From assembly GCA_002279065.1 (NCBI GenBank), contig NCKB01000016.1:1-62522 (forward strand): a stretch of 62,522 bases of DNA. The letters are read 5' to 3'. The notes beneath the pieces are model-generated. The model was not told the DNA's origin. It ran no database searches and saw nothing but the letters and a program-made list of their open reading frames with translations. Positions 11,062 through 20,175 of the stretch are shown here, one piece after another. Position numbers and translations under genes: made by a program. The DNA comes from Lysobacterales bacterium 15-68-25. Lineage in GTDB: Bacteria; Pseudomonadota; Gammaproteobacteria; Xanthomonadales; Rhodanobacteraceae. Positions within the stretch are counted from its first letter, which is position 1. The number at the start of each line of letters is the position of its first letter.

Positions 11062-11074
11062 TACGAATCTCGTA
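11062..11074. promoter_or_regulatory. Palindromic operator O2 (second copy of TACGA-N3-TCGTA)
   Basis: TACGAATCTCGTA has the same half-sites and 3-base spacer as O1. Centre-to-centre spacing is 34 bases, about three helical turns, which would allow two dimers to sit on one face of the DNA. It is 28 bases before the XRE start codon, in a position to repress or autoregulate that gene. Confidence 0.65.
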
Positions 11075-11101
11075 GGGGCCACCCCCGAGAAGGTTCGTGA
11101 T

Positions 11102-11419
11102 ATGGCTCGCAAAGTAGATGTACGGCTGGTGTTCCAGCGGCGCCTTAAACAGGCCCGGCTGGCTCAGGAGCTGTCCCAAAGAGATCTCGGGATCAAAGCA
11201 GGGCTGGATCCGTTTGTGGCCTCCACACGCATCAATCGCTACGAAAAGGGCATCCATGAGCCGGATATGGCGACCGTGGCTCGCCTAGCCGCGGCACTGA
11301 AGGTGCCCACGGCCTATCTGTTCGCCGAAGATGAGCGCCTTGCCCGGATGATCCTGGCCTTCGAACAGCTCTCGGCCACCGAAAAGGATCAACTACTCAA
11401 CACGGTGGAGAAGCTTTAA
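11102..11419 (+). CDS. XRE-family helix-turn-helix transcriptional regulator
   Basis: 105 residues. The HTH_3 domain occupies about residues 8-72: a recognition region LSQRDLGIKAGLDPFVASTR, then INRYEKGIHEPDMATVARLA, the classic Cro/CI ending, and a tail AALKVPTAYLFAEDERLARM. Proteins of this size with the 'VPTAYLFAEDE' tail are common single-domain repressors in mobile regions. Two TACGA-N3-TCGTA palindromes precede it, so it is probably autoregulated and also controls the divergent gene. It is followed five bases later by the SseB-domain gene, probably one transcript. Confidence 0.85.
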   Translation: MARKVDVRLVFQRRLKQARLAQELSQRDLGIKAGLDPFVASTRINRYEKGIHEPDMATVARLAAALKVPTAYLFAEDERLARMILAFEQLSATEKDQLLNTVEKL

Positions 11420-11424
11420 ACCAC

Positions 11425-12195
11425 ATGGAAGACAAAGAGCGCGCCGAACCCCAGGCCTCGCTCGAGCCGCTGGAAGCGTTGTGGCTCGACGCCGGCCGCG
11501 ATCCTCAGGGCGAAGCTGCCTTCTTGCGCGAATTGAGTCGCCAGCGAGTGGTGACAATCTTGAGGCAGCCGCCAGGCGTCGGCCCCGCCGAGCCCGGACG
11601 CAACCTTGTTCAGTGGCAACGCTCGACGGATGGCATGACGTTCGTGCCCATCTTTACAAGCGTGCAGCAACTCTCCATCCCCCCATCTCCACCCGCCCAG
11701 GCGGTACGTGTCTCAATGCGGTTGCTGCTAGCCGCCGTCGACGGCCAGTGTTGCATCGTCAATCCCCTGTCCGACGCGCCCTTTGAGCTGAAGGAAGCGC
11801 ACGTCGCATTGCTTCTCGGTCACATCGCGAACGCCCATCAAGAAACTGGGAGTCCCTCTCGGACCGCCCCATGGGCTTTCCAACTGCCTGACGAGGCAGT
11901 GTATAGCGTCGCGGTGAGGCTCGCCGAATGGTTCAATCGGCACGGACGCATCGACCGCGCGTTTCTTTATGAGCTCCTGCGGGGTGACGAGCCCCAAGCA
12001 GACATTGTTCTAGGGTTGGACGAGCCGGCAGATACCGCGTTGGCAGATTCCCTGATAGCTGTCGCCATTCAAGCCGGCGTGGACCCTGCGCACTTCATCG
12101 TTCGTTTCCTCCCCGATGAACCATCTCATCGCGAAGGGATTCTGCGTGGCGGCATCACGCCGTTTTATCAACGTCCCAGGACATCACTCCATTGA
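11425..12195 (+). CDS. SseB N-terminal-domain protein
   Basis: 256 residues. Residues about 20-135 fit the SseB N-terminal domain (PF07179 type): an acidic start, a strand pair ending in FVPIFTSVQQL, and a later CCIVNPLSDAPFELKEAHVA, the usual 'NP...P..L...E...L' closing. The second half (150-256) is helical with an acidic stretch GDEPQADIVLGLDEPAD and has no match I recognise. SseB-like proteins are described as secretion enhancers, but the domain is widespread in accessory loci with unknown roles. It follows the XRE gene closely, so the pair may be one regulated unit. An IS5 element begins 43 bases after its stop. Confidence 0.6.
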   Translation: MEDKERAEPQASLEPLEALWLDAGRDPQGEAAFLRELSRQRVVTILRQPPGVGPAEPGRNLVQWQRSTDGMTFVPIFTSVQQLSIPPSPPAQAVRVSMRLLLAAVDGQCCIVNPLSDAPFELKEAHVALLLGHIANAHQETGSPSRTAPWAFQLPDEAVYSVAVRLAEWFNRHGRIDRAFLYELLRGDEPQADIVLGLDEPADTALADSLIAVAIQAGVDPAHFIVRFLPDEPSHREGILRGGITPFYQRPRTSLH

Positions 12196-12237
12196 ACCTA
12201 CCTGCGCCGGCCATGGGAGGGCATCAGCCCTACCTAT

Positions 12238-13508
12238 CAGGCTGTTGAGAATCGCCGCCCCGTATCGCCTCTGATAGCTCCGATCTATGCATGGCTCTCT
12301 TTGCAGCGCGCATCGGACAAGATTTTTGGCGCTACGGGACGCACGTCTCCCGCCGCTGCTCATGTCGGCGATGGCGCCCACCATTCCCCGATGCCGCCGA
12401 GGCGGATCAGGTTGTAGGCAGCAAACGTCTAGGTCACCCAACCGCGCACCGCGGTGAGCCCGACCATCGGCAGCTTGCGCAGCCCGCCAATGGTCTTGAT
12501 CCAGCCAAAGCCCTGTTCGATGCGTTTGCGCACCTTCTGGCTGATCGCGTAGTCACCCGTACGCGCCACGGTGCGTGGCACTGCGCTGCGGCGTCCGTTG
12601 CCGGTGTTGCGTGCGATGTGCGGCACGACCCCGCGTGTCCTCTGCGCCGCGACGAAGTCCTGCGTGTCGTACCCCTTGTCGGCACCGAGCGTGGCTCCTC
12701 GCCAGACGCCGGCGGCAGTGAGCAGATCCAGCGCACCGTCGCGCTCGCCCGTACCGCTGGCATGGCGGACGTCCACGCCGACCACCAGACCCTGGCGGTT
12801 CTCCATCAGGCTGTTGGCCAGGTAGCTCAGCTTCGCCTCCTTGCCTTGGCCCTTGCGGATCAGCCGGGCATCCGGATCGGTCGTGGAAGCATGGGTGTCA
12901 TTGCTACGCGGCTGACCGCGGAAGTTGTCGCCATCGCCCCCGTCCTGGTCGTCCTTGGGCCGGAAACTCTTGTGCGAGGCCCACGCCTCCAGCAGCGTGC
13001 CGTCTACTGAGAAGTGCTCGTCGCTGACCAGATCACGCAGTCGCGCCAGCAACACGGTGTGCTCGAAGAAGTGCTGGGCGATCGCCTCGTCGAACAGCCG
13101 CTGGCGGTTGAAGGAGAGCGTCGAGTGGTCCCACACCGGGTCGTCGATGTTCAGTCCCACGAACCAGCGGAATAGCAGGTTGTAGTTGAGCTGCTCCATC
13201 AGCAGCCGCTCGCTGCGCACGCTGTAGACCACCTGCAGCAGCGAGGCGCGCAGGATGCGCTCGGGCGGGATCGACGGGCGGCCACCCGCGGCATAGCGCG
13301 CCGCCAGCAGCCCATCGAGCTCGCCCAGGATCGCGTCCACCAGTATCCGCAGCTTGCGGATCGGGTGATCGGGTGGCACCCGATCCTCGACAGACACATA
13401 CGAGAACATGCCAAGCTGCTGGGCGTCGGGGCTGCGCATCGAATCAGGCGATCGGTGATTGAGAACGGCTATGACAGCTGCGAGGCGCGGAGGTTTCTCA
13501 ACAGCCTG
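12238..13508 (-). mobile_element. IS5-family insertion sequence, about 1.27 kb
   Basis: The ends are inverted repeats sharing a perfect 14-base outer part, CAGGCTGTTGAGAA (12238-12251) and its complement (13495-13508), with weaker matching further in. The single transposase gene fills the interior on the minus strand. Flanks are CTAT on the left and CTAA on the right, an imperfect 4-base target duplication resembling the CTAR preference of IS5-like elements. The element separates the SseB gene from the flagellar and chemotaxis core. Confidence 0.85.
12360..13439 (-). pseudogene. IS5-family DDE transposase with an in-frame amber codon near its end
   Basis: The frame from 13439 gives 336 residues and stops at TAG (12429-12431). 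Features: an N-terminal DUF772-like part with RPSIPPERILRA and FRWFVGLNIDDPVWDHSTLS, first catalytic Asp in EHFSVDGTLLEAW, second in LGADKGYDT, and the final Glu in RIEQGFGWIKT. Related transposases continue after this with a TFAAYNLIRLG-type tail. The same frame does so here just past the TAG (TFAAYNLIRLGG) and ends at TGA 12360-12362. A single base change (CAG to TAG) therefore probably removed the last 23 residues. Whether the shortened protein still works is unknown. Confidence 0.85.
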
Positions 13509-13801
13509 CTAAAGGTATGGACATGAAAGGGATGTTGCACGCCATCAAAAGCGGTCCAGCCATGGACATCGTCAGCCTTGGCTGAGACCGCGCCATAGCG
13601 GGCTTTCAGCGTTGGTCCACAGGTGCATCACCTGCCGGTACTTCATGCACGTGCTCAACCGGGGCGGGATGGGCGTGGTCAGTCCGCTGGATCGGTGAAG
13701 GGGCATCCGCCGGGCCGCGGCCGGGGCGCACACTTTGCGCGGGTTCCGGTCGGGTGACGGAGAGCGTCGCGCACAGGCTGCGCTCCTACCCTGGCGTGGG
13801 G
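13509..13801. other. Intergenic stretch at the island/core boundary
   Basis: About 290 bases between the right end of the IS5 element and the end of the FlhB-like gene. No open frame with a ribosome site, tRNA, or strong terminator is seen. GC rises from left to right, consistent with the edge between accessory and core sequence. Confidence 0.5.
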
Positions 13802-14074
13802 CTACAGCTTTTCGCCGGAAGCCTCGTACACGCAGGCCAGCACCGAGGCGGCGGCGGCGTAGAGCGTGCCGGGCACGTCGTCGCGCAGGCGCAGCGAGGC
13901 GAGCAGGGCGGCGATCTGCGGGTCGGCGTGCAGCGGGATGCCCTGGTCGCGGGCTCGGGCCAGCAGCAGGTCCAGGGTTTCGGCGGGGACGCGAGGTGCG
14001 GGCGGGGCATCCTTGCCGCCGGCCGTGAGGCGCAGGGTGACGCGGCGTTGCGGGTTGGGCAGCGACTGGGTCAT
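13802..14074 (-). CDS. FlhB/EscU C-terminal-domain-like protein
   Basis: 90 residues. It resembles the cytoplasmic C-terminal domain of the type III export switch protein FlhB (family FlhB/HrcU/YscU) without its membrane part: APRVPAETLDLLLARARDQGI then LHADPQIAALLASLRLRDDV and LYAAAASVLACVYEASGE. Such stand-alone FlhB-like proteins occur beside fliK-like genes in many flagellated proteobacteria and are thought to aid export of late flagellar substrates. I do not see the NPTH autocleavage motif. It starts at an ATG overlapping the fliK-like stop (ATGA), so the two genes form one leftward operon. Confidence 0.75.
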   Translation of the reverse strand: MTQSLPNPQRRVTLRLTAGGKDAPPAPRVPAETLDLLLARARDQGIPLHADPQIAALLASLRLRDDVPGTLYAAAASVLACVYEASGEKL

Positions 14075-15330
14075 GCCTGGGCCTTCAGCAGGTTGGCGGT
14101 GCGGCGGCCGGTGCCGCGGGGCAGGCCGGTCTGGCAGCTGAGCTGGTCGAGCAGCAGGCCGCAGGCGGCCAGTCGCTGGCGCAGGGCGGTGAATTGCTGC
14201 TCCAGGCGGTCGGTGGTGCTGGCGCGCTCGGCCCACAGCCGCACCGACAGGCGCAGGTCGTGCAGGTGCAGCTCGCCCTGTACCGGCCCGAGCGTGGGCA
14301 GGTCGATGGCGAAACCCAGCGTCCATTGCCGCGGAGGCTCCCCTTGCGGGCCGGGCACGTAGTCCAGCTGGAGCTGCAGCACGTCCTTGCCGTCGCGCCC
14401 CTTGATCGGGATTTCCGTCATCCACGCCGGCACGGTGGTCGCTTCCAGCTGGGCGACCTCCACCCGGGCCAGGGCGGCGCGCACGGCTGTGTGCAGTTGC
14501 GACAACACGGGCGCCGGGTCTTCCTCGGCGCCGAGCCGGGCCAACTGGTTGGCCAGATCGGCGGCACGGGCTTGCGGCTGCACGCCGCGCTGGAGCAGCG
14601 GCGGTGGCGTGTCGAGCCCACGTCCTGGCATTGCGGGCAGCCCTGGCTGCGCGACACCGGATCGCGGTGGGGCATAGCTGTCGAGCAGGCTGGAAAGCTT
14701 GAGCAGCACGGCCTTCCAGTCTTCTTCGCCCACGCTGGAGGCGAGCAGCGGCCCCTGGGCGAGACTGGATTCCATGAACAGGCCGCTGCGCACGATCGCC
14801 TCGCGCAGGCCGGCGCCCGTGGTGATGTCGGCCGGGGTGCGCATGGCCTGTTCCAGCTGGGCCAGGGCGGGACGCAGCGGGGCAGGGATCTGCCGCATCA
14901 CCGGGCGCTGGGCCAGCGCCTGCACCGTGGCCAGCAGCGGCGCAAAGCCGCCCTGCTGCGGCAGTCGCTCGCGCAGGGCGACCTGGGCGGTGGATTCGGT
15001 TGCCTGCGGCAGCATCACCTCCAGCGTGGGCTGGCTGCCGAGCGAGAGCACGCGCACCTGGAACTGGGCCGGCAGCGGCGATGGCGTGGGCGCGTGGCCG
15101 GGCAGGAACGGCGTGCGCGGATCGGCCGGCGCACCACCGCCGCCGCCGGACTGGCCCGGCATGTCGGCTTCCACGGTCATCCCGCCCACCTGCAGCAGGA
15201 TCTTGCCCTGGTCGGTCGTGCCCAGCGGGCGCGCCGACAGCACCACCCCGATGCGCCAGCTCTCGGCGGTGGTGCCGGAGGCGGCGCCGAGCCAGGTGAG
15301 CGCGGCGAGGCTGGTGGGTTGGATGATCAA
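14071..15330 (-). CDS. fliK: FliK-like flagellar hook-length control protein
   Basis: About 419 residues from a TTG at 15330, chosen because AAGGAG lies 6 bases before it; an ATG 57 bases upstream (15387) has no such site. The long N-terminal and middle part is Pro/Ala/Gln-rich and low in structure, as in FliK rulers. The C-terminal 90 residues form the Flg_hook-like domain (WTLGFAIDLPTLGPVQGELH, then LSVRLWAERASTTDRLEQQF) that contacts FlhB to switch substrate class. It pairs with the FlhB-like gene downstream. It could be an accessory FliK paralogue rather than the main hook ruler, since no hook genes are in view. Confidence 0.7.
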   Translation of the reverse strand: MIIQPTSLAALTWLGAASGTTAESWRIGVVLSARPLGTTDQGKILLQVGGMTVEADMPGQSGGGGGAPADPRTPFLPGHAPTPSPLPAQFQVRVLSLGSQPTLEVMLPQATESTAQVALRERLPQQGGFAPLLATVQALAQRPVMRQIPAPLRPALAQLEQAMRTPADITTGAGLREAIVRSGLFMESSLAQGPLLASSVGEEDWKAVLLKLSSLLDSYAPPRSGVAQPGLPAMPGRGLDTPPPLLQRGVQPQARAADLANQLARLGAEEDPAPVLSQLHTAVRAALARVEVAQLEATTVPAWMTEIPIKGRDGKDVLQLQLDYVPGPQGEPPRQWTLGFAIDLPTLGPVQGELHLHDLRLSVRLWAERASTTDRLEQQFTALRQRLAACGLLLDQLSCQTGLPRGTGRRTANLLKAQA

Positions 15331-15549
15331 GCGAGGCTCCTTCGCCCCACGGCGGTGATCGACAGGCCGGACGGTGGCTTGTCGCATGCCTAACGGCCGC
15401 GCGCGCGGAAACTTTAGCCCTGTGTGCGCGAGCGCACGAAACCCCGTGCCAACCGAGGATCGGCCAGGGCATCCCTAAAGCCCGGGCCGGACCCGCCGAT
15501 AAGTCCCCCGAGCGAAATCACCGGTCATCACGGCCGACGGGGCAAGTGC

Positions 15550-15873
15550 ATGGGCAGCAAGACGTCATCCAGGGGCAAGGCGGCCGAGGTCGCGGCAGGC
15601 ATCGCGCTGCCGGCGGATTGTCGTCTGGGCGCGCTCGACACCCTGGCGCCGCAGCTGCGCGAGGCGGCCGGCGGCAGCGCCGCCACCCTCGACGGCGCGG
15701 CGGTGGAAAAGGTCGACGGTGCGGCGATGCAGTTGCTGGTGGCATTCCGCCGCGCGGCGGTCGCGGCCGGCGGCAGCGTGTCCTGGGCCGGGGCGAGCGA
15801 TGTGTTGCGCGAGGCGTCCAGCCTGCTGGGGCTGGACGCGGAACTGGATCTGCCGGCCGTCCGGCCGGCCTGA
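15550..15873 (+). CDS. STAS-domain protein opening the chemotaxis cluster
   Basis: 107 residues from the ATG at 15550. The fold pattern is that of STAS anti-sigma-factor antagonists: LPADCRLGALDTLAPQLREA, a strand/turn AAVEKVDGAAMQLLVAFRRA, and the last helix with VLREASSLLGLDAELDLP. At the place where SpoIIAA-like proteins carry the phosphorylated Ser (D-S-S-A/G), this one has DGAA, so it probably is not a kinase substrate. STAS genes are known companions of some chemosensory clusters, where their role is unclear. It lies 13 bases upstream of cheY and is likely the first gene of the operon. Confidence 0.75.
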   Translation: MGSKTSSRGKAAEVAAGIALPADCRLGALDTLAPQLREAAGGSAATLDGAAVEKVDGAAMQLLVAFRRAAVAAGGSVSWAGASDVLREASSLLGLDAELDLPAVRPA

Positions 15874-15886
15874 AACGAGGTGGAAG

Positions 15887-16249
15887 ATGGCAAAGATTCT
15901 TGCAGTGGATGATTCGGCGTCGATGCGCGGCATGGTCGCCTTCACCCTGCGTGGCGCGGGCCACGAGGTGAGCGAGGCGGAAAACGGCCAGCTGGCGCTG
16001 GACCAGGCCAAGGGTGGCAAGTACGACCTGGTGCTGGCCGACGTGAACATGCCGGTGATGGACGGCATCAGCATGGTGCGCGAGCTGCGCACGCTGCCCG
16101 AGTACAAGGGCGTGCCGATCCTGATGCTGACCACCGAGTCGCACACCGACAAGAAGATGGAAGGCAAGGCCGCCGGCGCCACCGGCTGGCTGGTCAAGCC
16201 GTTCGATCCCGAACAGCTGCTGGCCACCGTCAACCGCGTCCTGGGCTGA
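15887..16249 (+). CDS. cheY: CheY-type response regulator
   Basis: 120 residues, a single receiver domain. The acidic pair is Asp8-Asp9, the phosphorylation site Asp52 (LADVNMPVMDG), the Thr switch is in LMLTTES, and the conserved Lys is in WLVKPF. A strong GAGGTGGAAG ribosome site fixes the start. It takes phosphate from CheA, encoded 14 bases downstream, and signals to the flagellar motor or another output. Because it lies in a che2-like cluster it may not be the main motor regulator. Confidence 0.93.
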   Translation: MAKILAVDDSASMRGMVAFTLRGAGHEVSEAENGQLALDQAKGGKYDLVLADVNMPVMDGISMVRELRTLPEYKGVPILMLTTESHTDKKMEGKAAGATGWLVKPFDPEQLLATVNRVLG

Positions 16250-16263
16250 TCCGGAGAACACCG

Positions 16264-18240
16264 ATGGCCAACGTCAGCATGGCGCAGTTCCACCAGGTCT
16301 TCTTCGAGGAGAGCCTGGAAGGACTCGACAACATGGAAACGGCGCTGCTGGCGCTGGACGAGGGTGGCGACAAGGAGCTGGTGCACACCATCTTCCGCGC
16401 CGCCCACTCGATCAAAGGCGGTGCGGCCACGTTCGGATTCCCGGAGATGTCGGCCTTCACCCACGAGGCCGAGTCGCTGCTGGACGAACTGCGCGACGGC
16501 CGTCGTCCGATCGACAAGCCGATCATCGAGCTGCTGCTGCGCAGCGTGGACTGCCTGCGTGGCATGTTCGCGCGGGCGCAGGCCGGGCAGCCGCTGAATG
16601 ATGAAGCGGCCGAAGTCCTGCGCGGGGAGCTGGCGGCGGCGATGGGACGCGAAGCGGTCACCGAGGTGAAGGCACGTCGCGCAGGCGACCGCGCCGATGC
16701 CTGGGTGGTCCGCTTCCGCCCCCATCCGGGCATGGCGGCGAGCGGCAACGACCCGCTGCGGCTGATGCGCGAGCTGAAGGCGCTGGGCGAGATGAAGGTC
16801 ACCGCCGACCTCGACAGGCTGCCCGCGCTGGACAAGCTCGAGGCCAGCGAGTGCCACATCGGCTGGACCATCGAGCTGCGCGGCCAGGTCAAGCGCGACA
16901 CCATCAAGAGCGTGTTCGACTGGGTCGAGGACGAATGCGACCTCAGCATCGAGCCGCTGCACGTGGTGGCGCCACCCGCGGCGGTCGAGGCGCCGAAGGC
17001 TCCCGTCACCGACGTGGCGACCGCGCGCGCGGCACGCGACGGGGCGCCGGCGGCCAGTGCCGAGTCCAGCTCGGTGCGCGTGTCGATCGACAAGATCGAC
17101 AGCCTGATCGACCTGGTCGGCGAGCTGGTGATCACCCAGTCGATGCTCGACCAGTTCCGCGAGAATTTCGACATCGCCAAGCTGGCGATGCTGCAGGAAG
17201 GACTCACCCAGCTGGCGCGCCACACGCGCGAGCTGCAGGAGAGCGTGATGGGCATCCGCATGTTGCCCATCGGTTCGGTGTTCAACCGCTTCCCGCGTCT
17301 GGTGCGCGACCTCAGCGCCAAGCTGGGCAAGAGCGTGCGGCTGGACATGCACGGCGAGCACACCGAACTCGACAAGACGGTGCTGGAGAAGATCGGCGAC
17401 CCGCTGGTCCATCTCGTGCGCAACGCCATCGATCACGGCCTGGAAATGCCCGACAAGCGGCGTGCGGCCGGCAAGGTCGAACAGGGCACGCTGCGCCTGG
17501 AGGCGTTCCACCGCGGCGGCTCCATCGTGGTGGAAGTGGCCGACGACGGCGCCGGCCTGAACCGCGAGGCGATCGTCGCCAAGGCGATCCAGCGCGGACT
17601 GATTTCCTCGGGTGAGGGCATGAGCGACGAGGCGGTGGCGGAGCTGATCTTCCAGCCCGGCTTCTCCACCGCCGCCGTCACCACCGACCTCTCCGGTCGC
17701 GGCGTGGGCATGGACGTGGTCCGCCGCAACGTGGCCGACCTCGGCGGCTCGGTGACGATCCGTTCCACCCAGGGCAAGGGCAGCGTGTTCACCATCACCC
17801 TGCCGCTCACCCTCGCGATCATCGACGGCCTCAGTGCCGCGGTGGGCGAGGAGAGCTACATCGTGCCGCTGGTGTCCATCGTCGAATCGGTCCAGCTGAA
17901 GGCCGAGGCGATCCGCAGCGTGGGCGGCGGTGGCGAGCTGTTCAAGTTCCGCGGCGAGTACCTGCCGGTGATCCGCCTGCATGAGGTGTTCGGCTGTGCC
18001 GGTGCGGTCCGCAACATCGAGGACGGCCTGATGATCGTGGTCGAGGGCGATGGGTCCCGCGTGGGTCTGTTCGTCGATGGCCTCAACGGCCAGCAGCAGG
18101 CGGTGGTGAAGTCGCTGGAGGCCAATTACCGGCGGGTGCAGGGCGTCTCGGGCGCCACCATCCTGGCCGACGGTTCGGTGGCGCTGATCGTGGACATCGC
18201 CGGACTGGTGCGCATGCAGAGCCGCCGCAAGGCGGCCTGA
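16264..18240 (+). CDS. cheA: Chemotaxis histidine kinase CheA
   Basis: 658 residues with all expected parts. The P1 Hpt domain carries the phosphorylated His48 (FRAAHSIKGGAATFGF). A P2-like docking domain (about 140-235) has RFRPHPGMAASGNDPLRLMR. P3 dimerisation is about 275-340. The P4 ATPase shows the N box HLVRNAIDHGLE, G1 DDGAGLN and G2 GRGVGMDVV. The P5 CheW-like domain (about 520-655) contains LPVIRLHEVFG. It autophosphorylates under receptor control and feeds CheY and CheB. The linker before P3 is Ala/Pro-rich. Confidence 0.95.
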   Translation: MANVSMAQFHQVFFEESLEGLDNMETALLALDEGGDKELVHTIFRAAHSIKGGAATFGFPEMSAFTHEAESLLDELRDGRRPIDKPIIELLLRSVDCLRGMFARAQAGQPLNDEAAEVLRGELAAAMGREAVTEVKARRAGDRADAWVVRFRPHPGMAASGNDPLRLMRELKALGEMKVTADLDRLPALDKLEASECHIGWTIELRGQVKRDTIKSVFDWVEDECDLSIEPLHVVAPPAAVEAPKAPVTDVATARAARDGAPAASAESSSVRVSIDKIDSLIDLVGELVITQSMLDQFRENFDIAKLAMLQEGLTQLARHTRELQESVMGIRMLPIGSVFNRFPRLVRDLSAKLGKSVRLDMHGEHTELDKTVLEKIGDPLVHLVRNAIDHGLEMPDKRRAAGKVEQGTLRLEAFHRGGSIVVEVADDGAGLNREAIVAKAIQRGLISSGEGMSDEAVAELIFQPGFSTAAVTTDLSGRGVGMDVVRRNVADLGGSVTIRSTQGKGSVFTITLPLTLAIIDGLSAAVGEESYIVPLVSIVESVQLKAEAIRSVGGGGELFKFRGEYLPVIRLHEVFGCAGAVRNIEDGLMIVVEGDGSRVGLFVDGLNGQQQAVVKSLEANYRRVQGVSGATILADGSVALIVDIAGLVRMQSRRKAA

Positions 18241-18396
18241 TGGTGCGACACGGCGCGGGGGCGTCGTGAGTGTTGAAGGGGGTATCTGCCGTCGTCGGAA
18301 CGCGGCGGCAACCGGGGTCGGCCCGGTCTTGCGTGCGCAAGGAACAACCCAGGGGTATGCGCATCACCCCTCTCTCGAAAATCGTTGGTGAACCTC

Positions 18397-20115
18397 ATGC
18401 GTACCCCCGCTCAAATGCTCGACCGTCTCAGCCTCAGTGCCCGCGTCTGGCTGGTCATTGTTCTCGTGATCGCCGGTCTGGCCGCCCTCACGGTCGCCAC
18501 CGCGATGGAAATCCGCAGGCAGCAGATGGCCACGCTGGAGGTCGACCTGGCCAACCACGTGGCCAGCGCGGTCGCCGTTGCGGACAGCTTCCACAAGCGC
18601 GCCGCGGCCGGCGAGTTCGATGACGCCGAGGCCCGCAAGCGCGCGCTCGCGGCGATCCAGGCGATGCGCTGGGACAAGGGCACCGGCTACCTGTTCGCGT
18701 TCGACTCCCAGCTGTTCATGCGCATGCATCCGATCTCGCCGGCGCTGGTCGGCCAGGACGTGGGCGCAAAGGCCGATCCGAACGGCAAGAAACTGTTCCA
18801 GGCCATGCTGGCCGTGGACCAGAAGGGCGGATCGGGCCTGACCGAATACGTCTGGCCGCTGCCCGGCACGAAGGAGCAGGCCCCCAAGATCAGCTACACC
18901 GCCTGGTACAAGCCGTGGGATCTGCACTTCGGCACCGGCGCCTACTACGTGAACATCGACGCGGCCTACCGCGCGAACCTGGAAGCGCAGTTGCTGCGTG
19001 CCGCGATGATCGGCCTGCTGGTGATCCTGGTGGTGTGGCAGTCGATGCGTTCGATCCGCAACAACATCGGCGGCGAGCCGCGTTTCGCGGTGGCCATGGC
19101 CTCGCGGATCGCCGATGGCGACCTGCAGCGGCCGGCCGACGAGCCGGTGTTTGCGGCAACCAGCCTGCTGGGTGCCCTGCAACGCATGCGCGACAAGCTC
19201 ACCGGCATCGTGCACGAGGTGCAACGCGGCTCGCAGGTGGTGTCCACCGCCGCGCAGCAGATCGCCAGCGGCAACGACGACCTGAGCCAGCGCACGCAGG
19301 AGCAGGCTTCCTCGCTGGAGGAGACCGCCGCCTCGATGGAGGAGATGACCTCCACCGTCAAGCAGAGCGCGGAGAACGCCAGCCATGCCAACCAGCTGGC
19401 CGCCAGCGCCCGCAGGCAGGCCGAGCCCGGCGGCGAAGTGGCTGGCCGCGCCAGCCAGGCGATGCGCGAGATCGAGGCGGCGAGCCGGCAGATCACCGAC
19501 ATCGTGCAGCTGATCGACGAGGTCGCCTTCCAGACCAACCTGCTGGCGCTGAACGCGGCCGTCGAGGCGGCCCGCGCCGGCGAGCAGGGCCGCGGCTTCG
19601 CGGTGGTGGCGACCGAGGTGCGCAACCTCGCCCAGCGCAGCGCGGCGGCCGCGAAGGACATCCGTTCGCTGATCAATTCGACGGTGGACAAGGTGCAGGC
19701 CGGCGGCGCGCTGGTGGACGAATCGGCCTCGGCACTGGGCGAGATCATCGGCAGCGTGAAGCGGGTGACCGACATCGTCGCGGAGATCGCCGCGGCGGCG
19801 CAGGAGCAGTCCACCGGCATCGACCAGGTGAACCACGCCGTGACCCAGATGGACGAAGTGACCCAGCAGAACGCGGCGCTGGTGGAGGAGGCCTCCGCGG
19901 CGGCGCGTGCCATGCAGGAGCAGGCGGCGACGCTGGCCGAGCAGATGCGCTACTTCCGGACCGCCGAGGCCGTTGAAGCCGCTGAACCCGCCACGCCGGG
20001 AGCGGCAGCCGCGCGTGCGCCGGCCGCCCCGGTCGCGCGTGCCGCCCGCGTGCCCGCCGCTCCGCGTGCCCCGGTGACGCAGCCTGTCGCAGCCGGCGCC
20101 TGGCAGGAGTTCTGA
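18397..20115 (+). CDS. Methyl-accepting chemotaxis protein with periplasmic Cache domain
   Basis: 572 residues from the ATG at 18397 with GGTGA upstream (a GTG at 18385 is the alternative). TM1 is about 12-38. The periplasmic part fits a single Cache (sCache_2) sensor with the motif [18 protein letters not shown] and later [16 protein letters not shown]2 is near 195-212, followed by a HAMP-like segment. The signalling hairpin has methylation-type repeats ([20 protein letters not shown]) and the tip [20 protein letters not shown]. After an Ala/Pro-rich flexible tail it ends in AWQEF, the layout of a CheR/CheB tether. The ligand is unknown; sCache_2 domains often bind small organic acids. A terminator follows it. 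Confidence 0.93.
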   Translation: MRTPAQMLDRLSLSARVWLVIVLVIAGLAALTVATAMEIRRQQMATLEVDLANHVASAVAVADSFHKRAAAGEFDDAEARKRALAAIQAMRWDKGTGYLFAFDSQLFMRMHPISPALVGQDVGAKADPNGKKLFQAMLAVDQKGGSGLTEYVWPLPGTKEQAPKISYTAWYKPWDLHFGTGAYYVNIDAAYRANLEAQLLRAAMIGLLVILVVWQSMRSIRNNIGGEPRFAVAMASRIADGDLQRPADEPVFAATSLLGALQRMRDKLTGIVHEVQRGSQVVSTAAQQIASGNDDLSQRTQEQASSLEETAASMEEMTSTVKQSAENASHANQLAASARRQAEPGGEVAGRASQAMREIEAASRQITDIVQLIDEVAFQTNLLALNAAVEAARAGEQGRGFAVVATEVRNLAQRSAAAAKDIRSLINSTVDKVQAGGALVDESASALGEIIGSVKRVTDIVAEIAAAAQEQSTGIDQVNHAVTQMDEVTQQNAALVEEASAAARAMQEQAATLAEQMRYFRTAEAVEAAEPATPGAAAARAPAAPVARAARVPAAPRAPVTQPVAAGAWQEF

Positions 20116-20123
20116 GCGTTCTC

Positions 20124-20154
20124 GCAGCGCCGGACGGTCCGGCGCTGCCGTTTT
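20124..20154 (+). terminator. Hairpin terminator inside the chemotaxis cluster
   Basis: An 11-bp GC-rich stem (20124-20134 with 20138-20148) with a CGG loop is followed by CGTTTTA. It lies between the Cache receptor and the first cheW-type gene. It could cut expression of the downstream genes relative to cheY/cheA, or mark the end of a first transcript. Confidence 0.6.
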
Positions 20155-20175
20155 ACCGTCGACAAAGGAAACGCC

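Noticed and set aside
1-13500. Prophage or CRISPR content in the accessory region
   Set aside because: No capsid, tail, portal or integrase genes and no regularly spaced repeats with spacers were seen.
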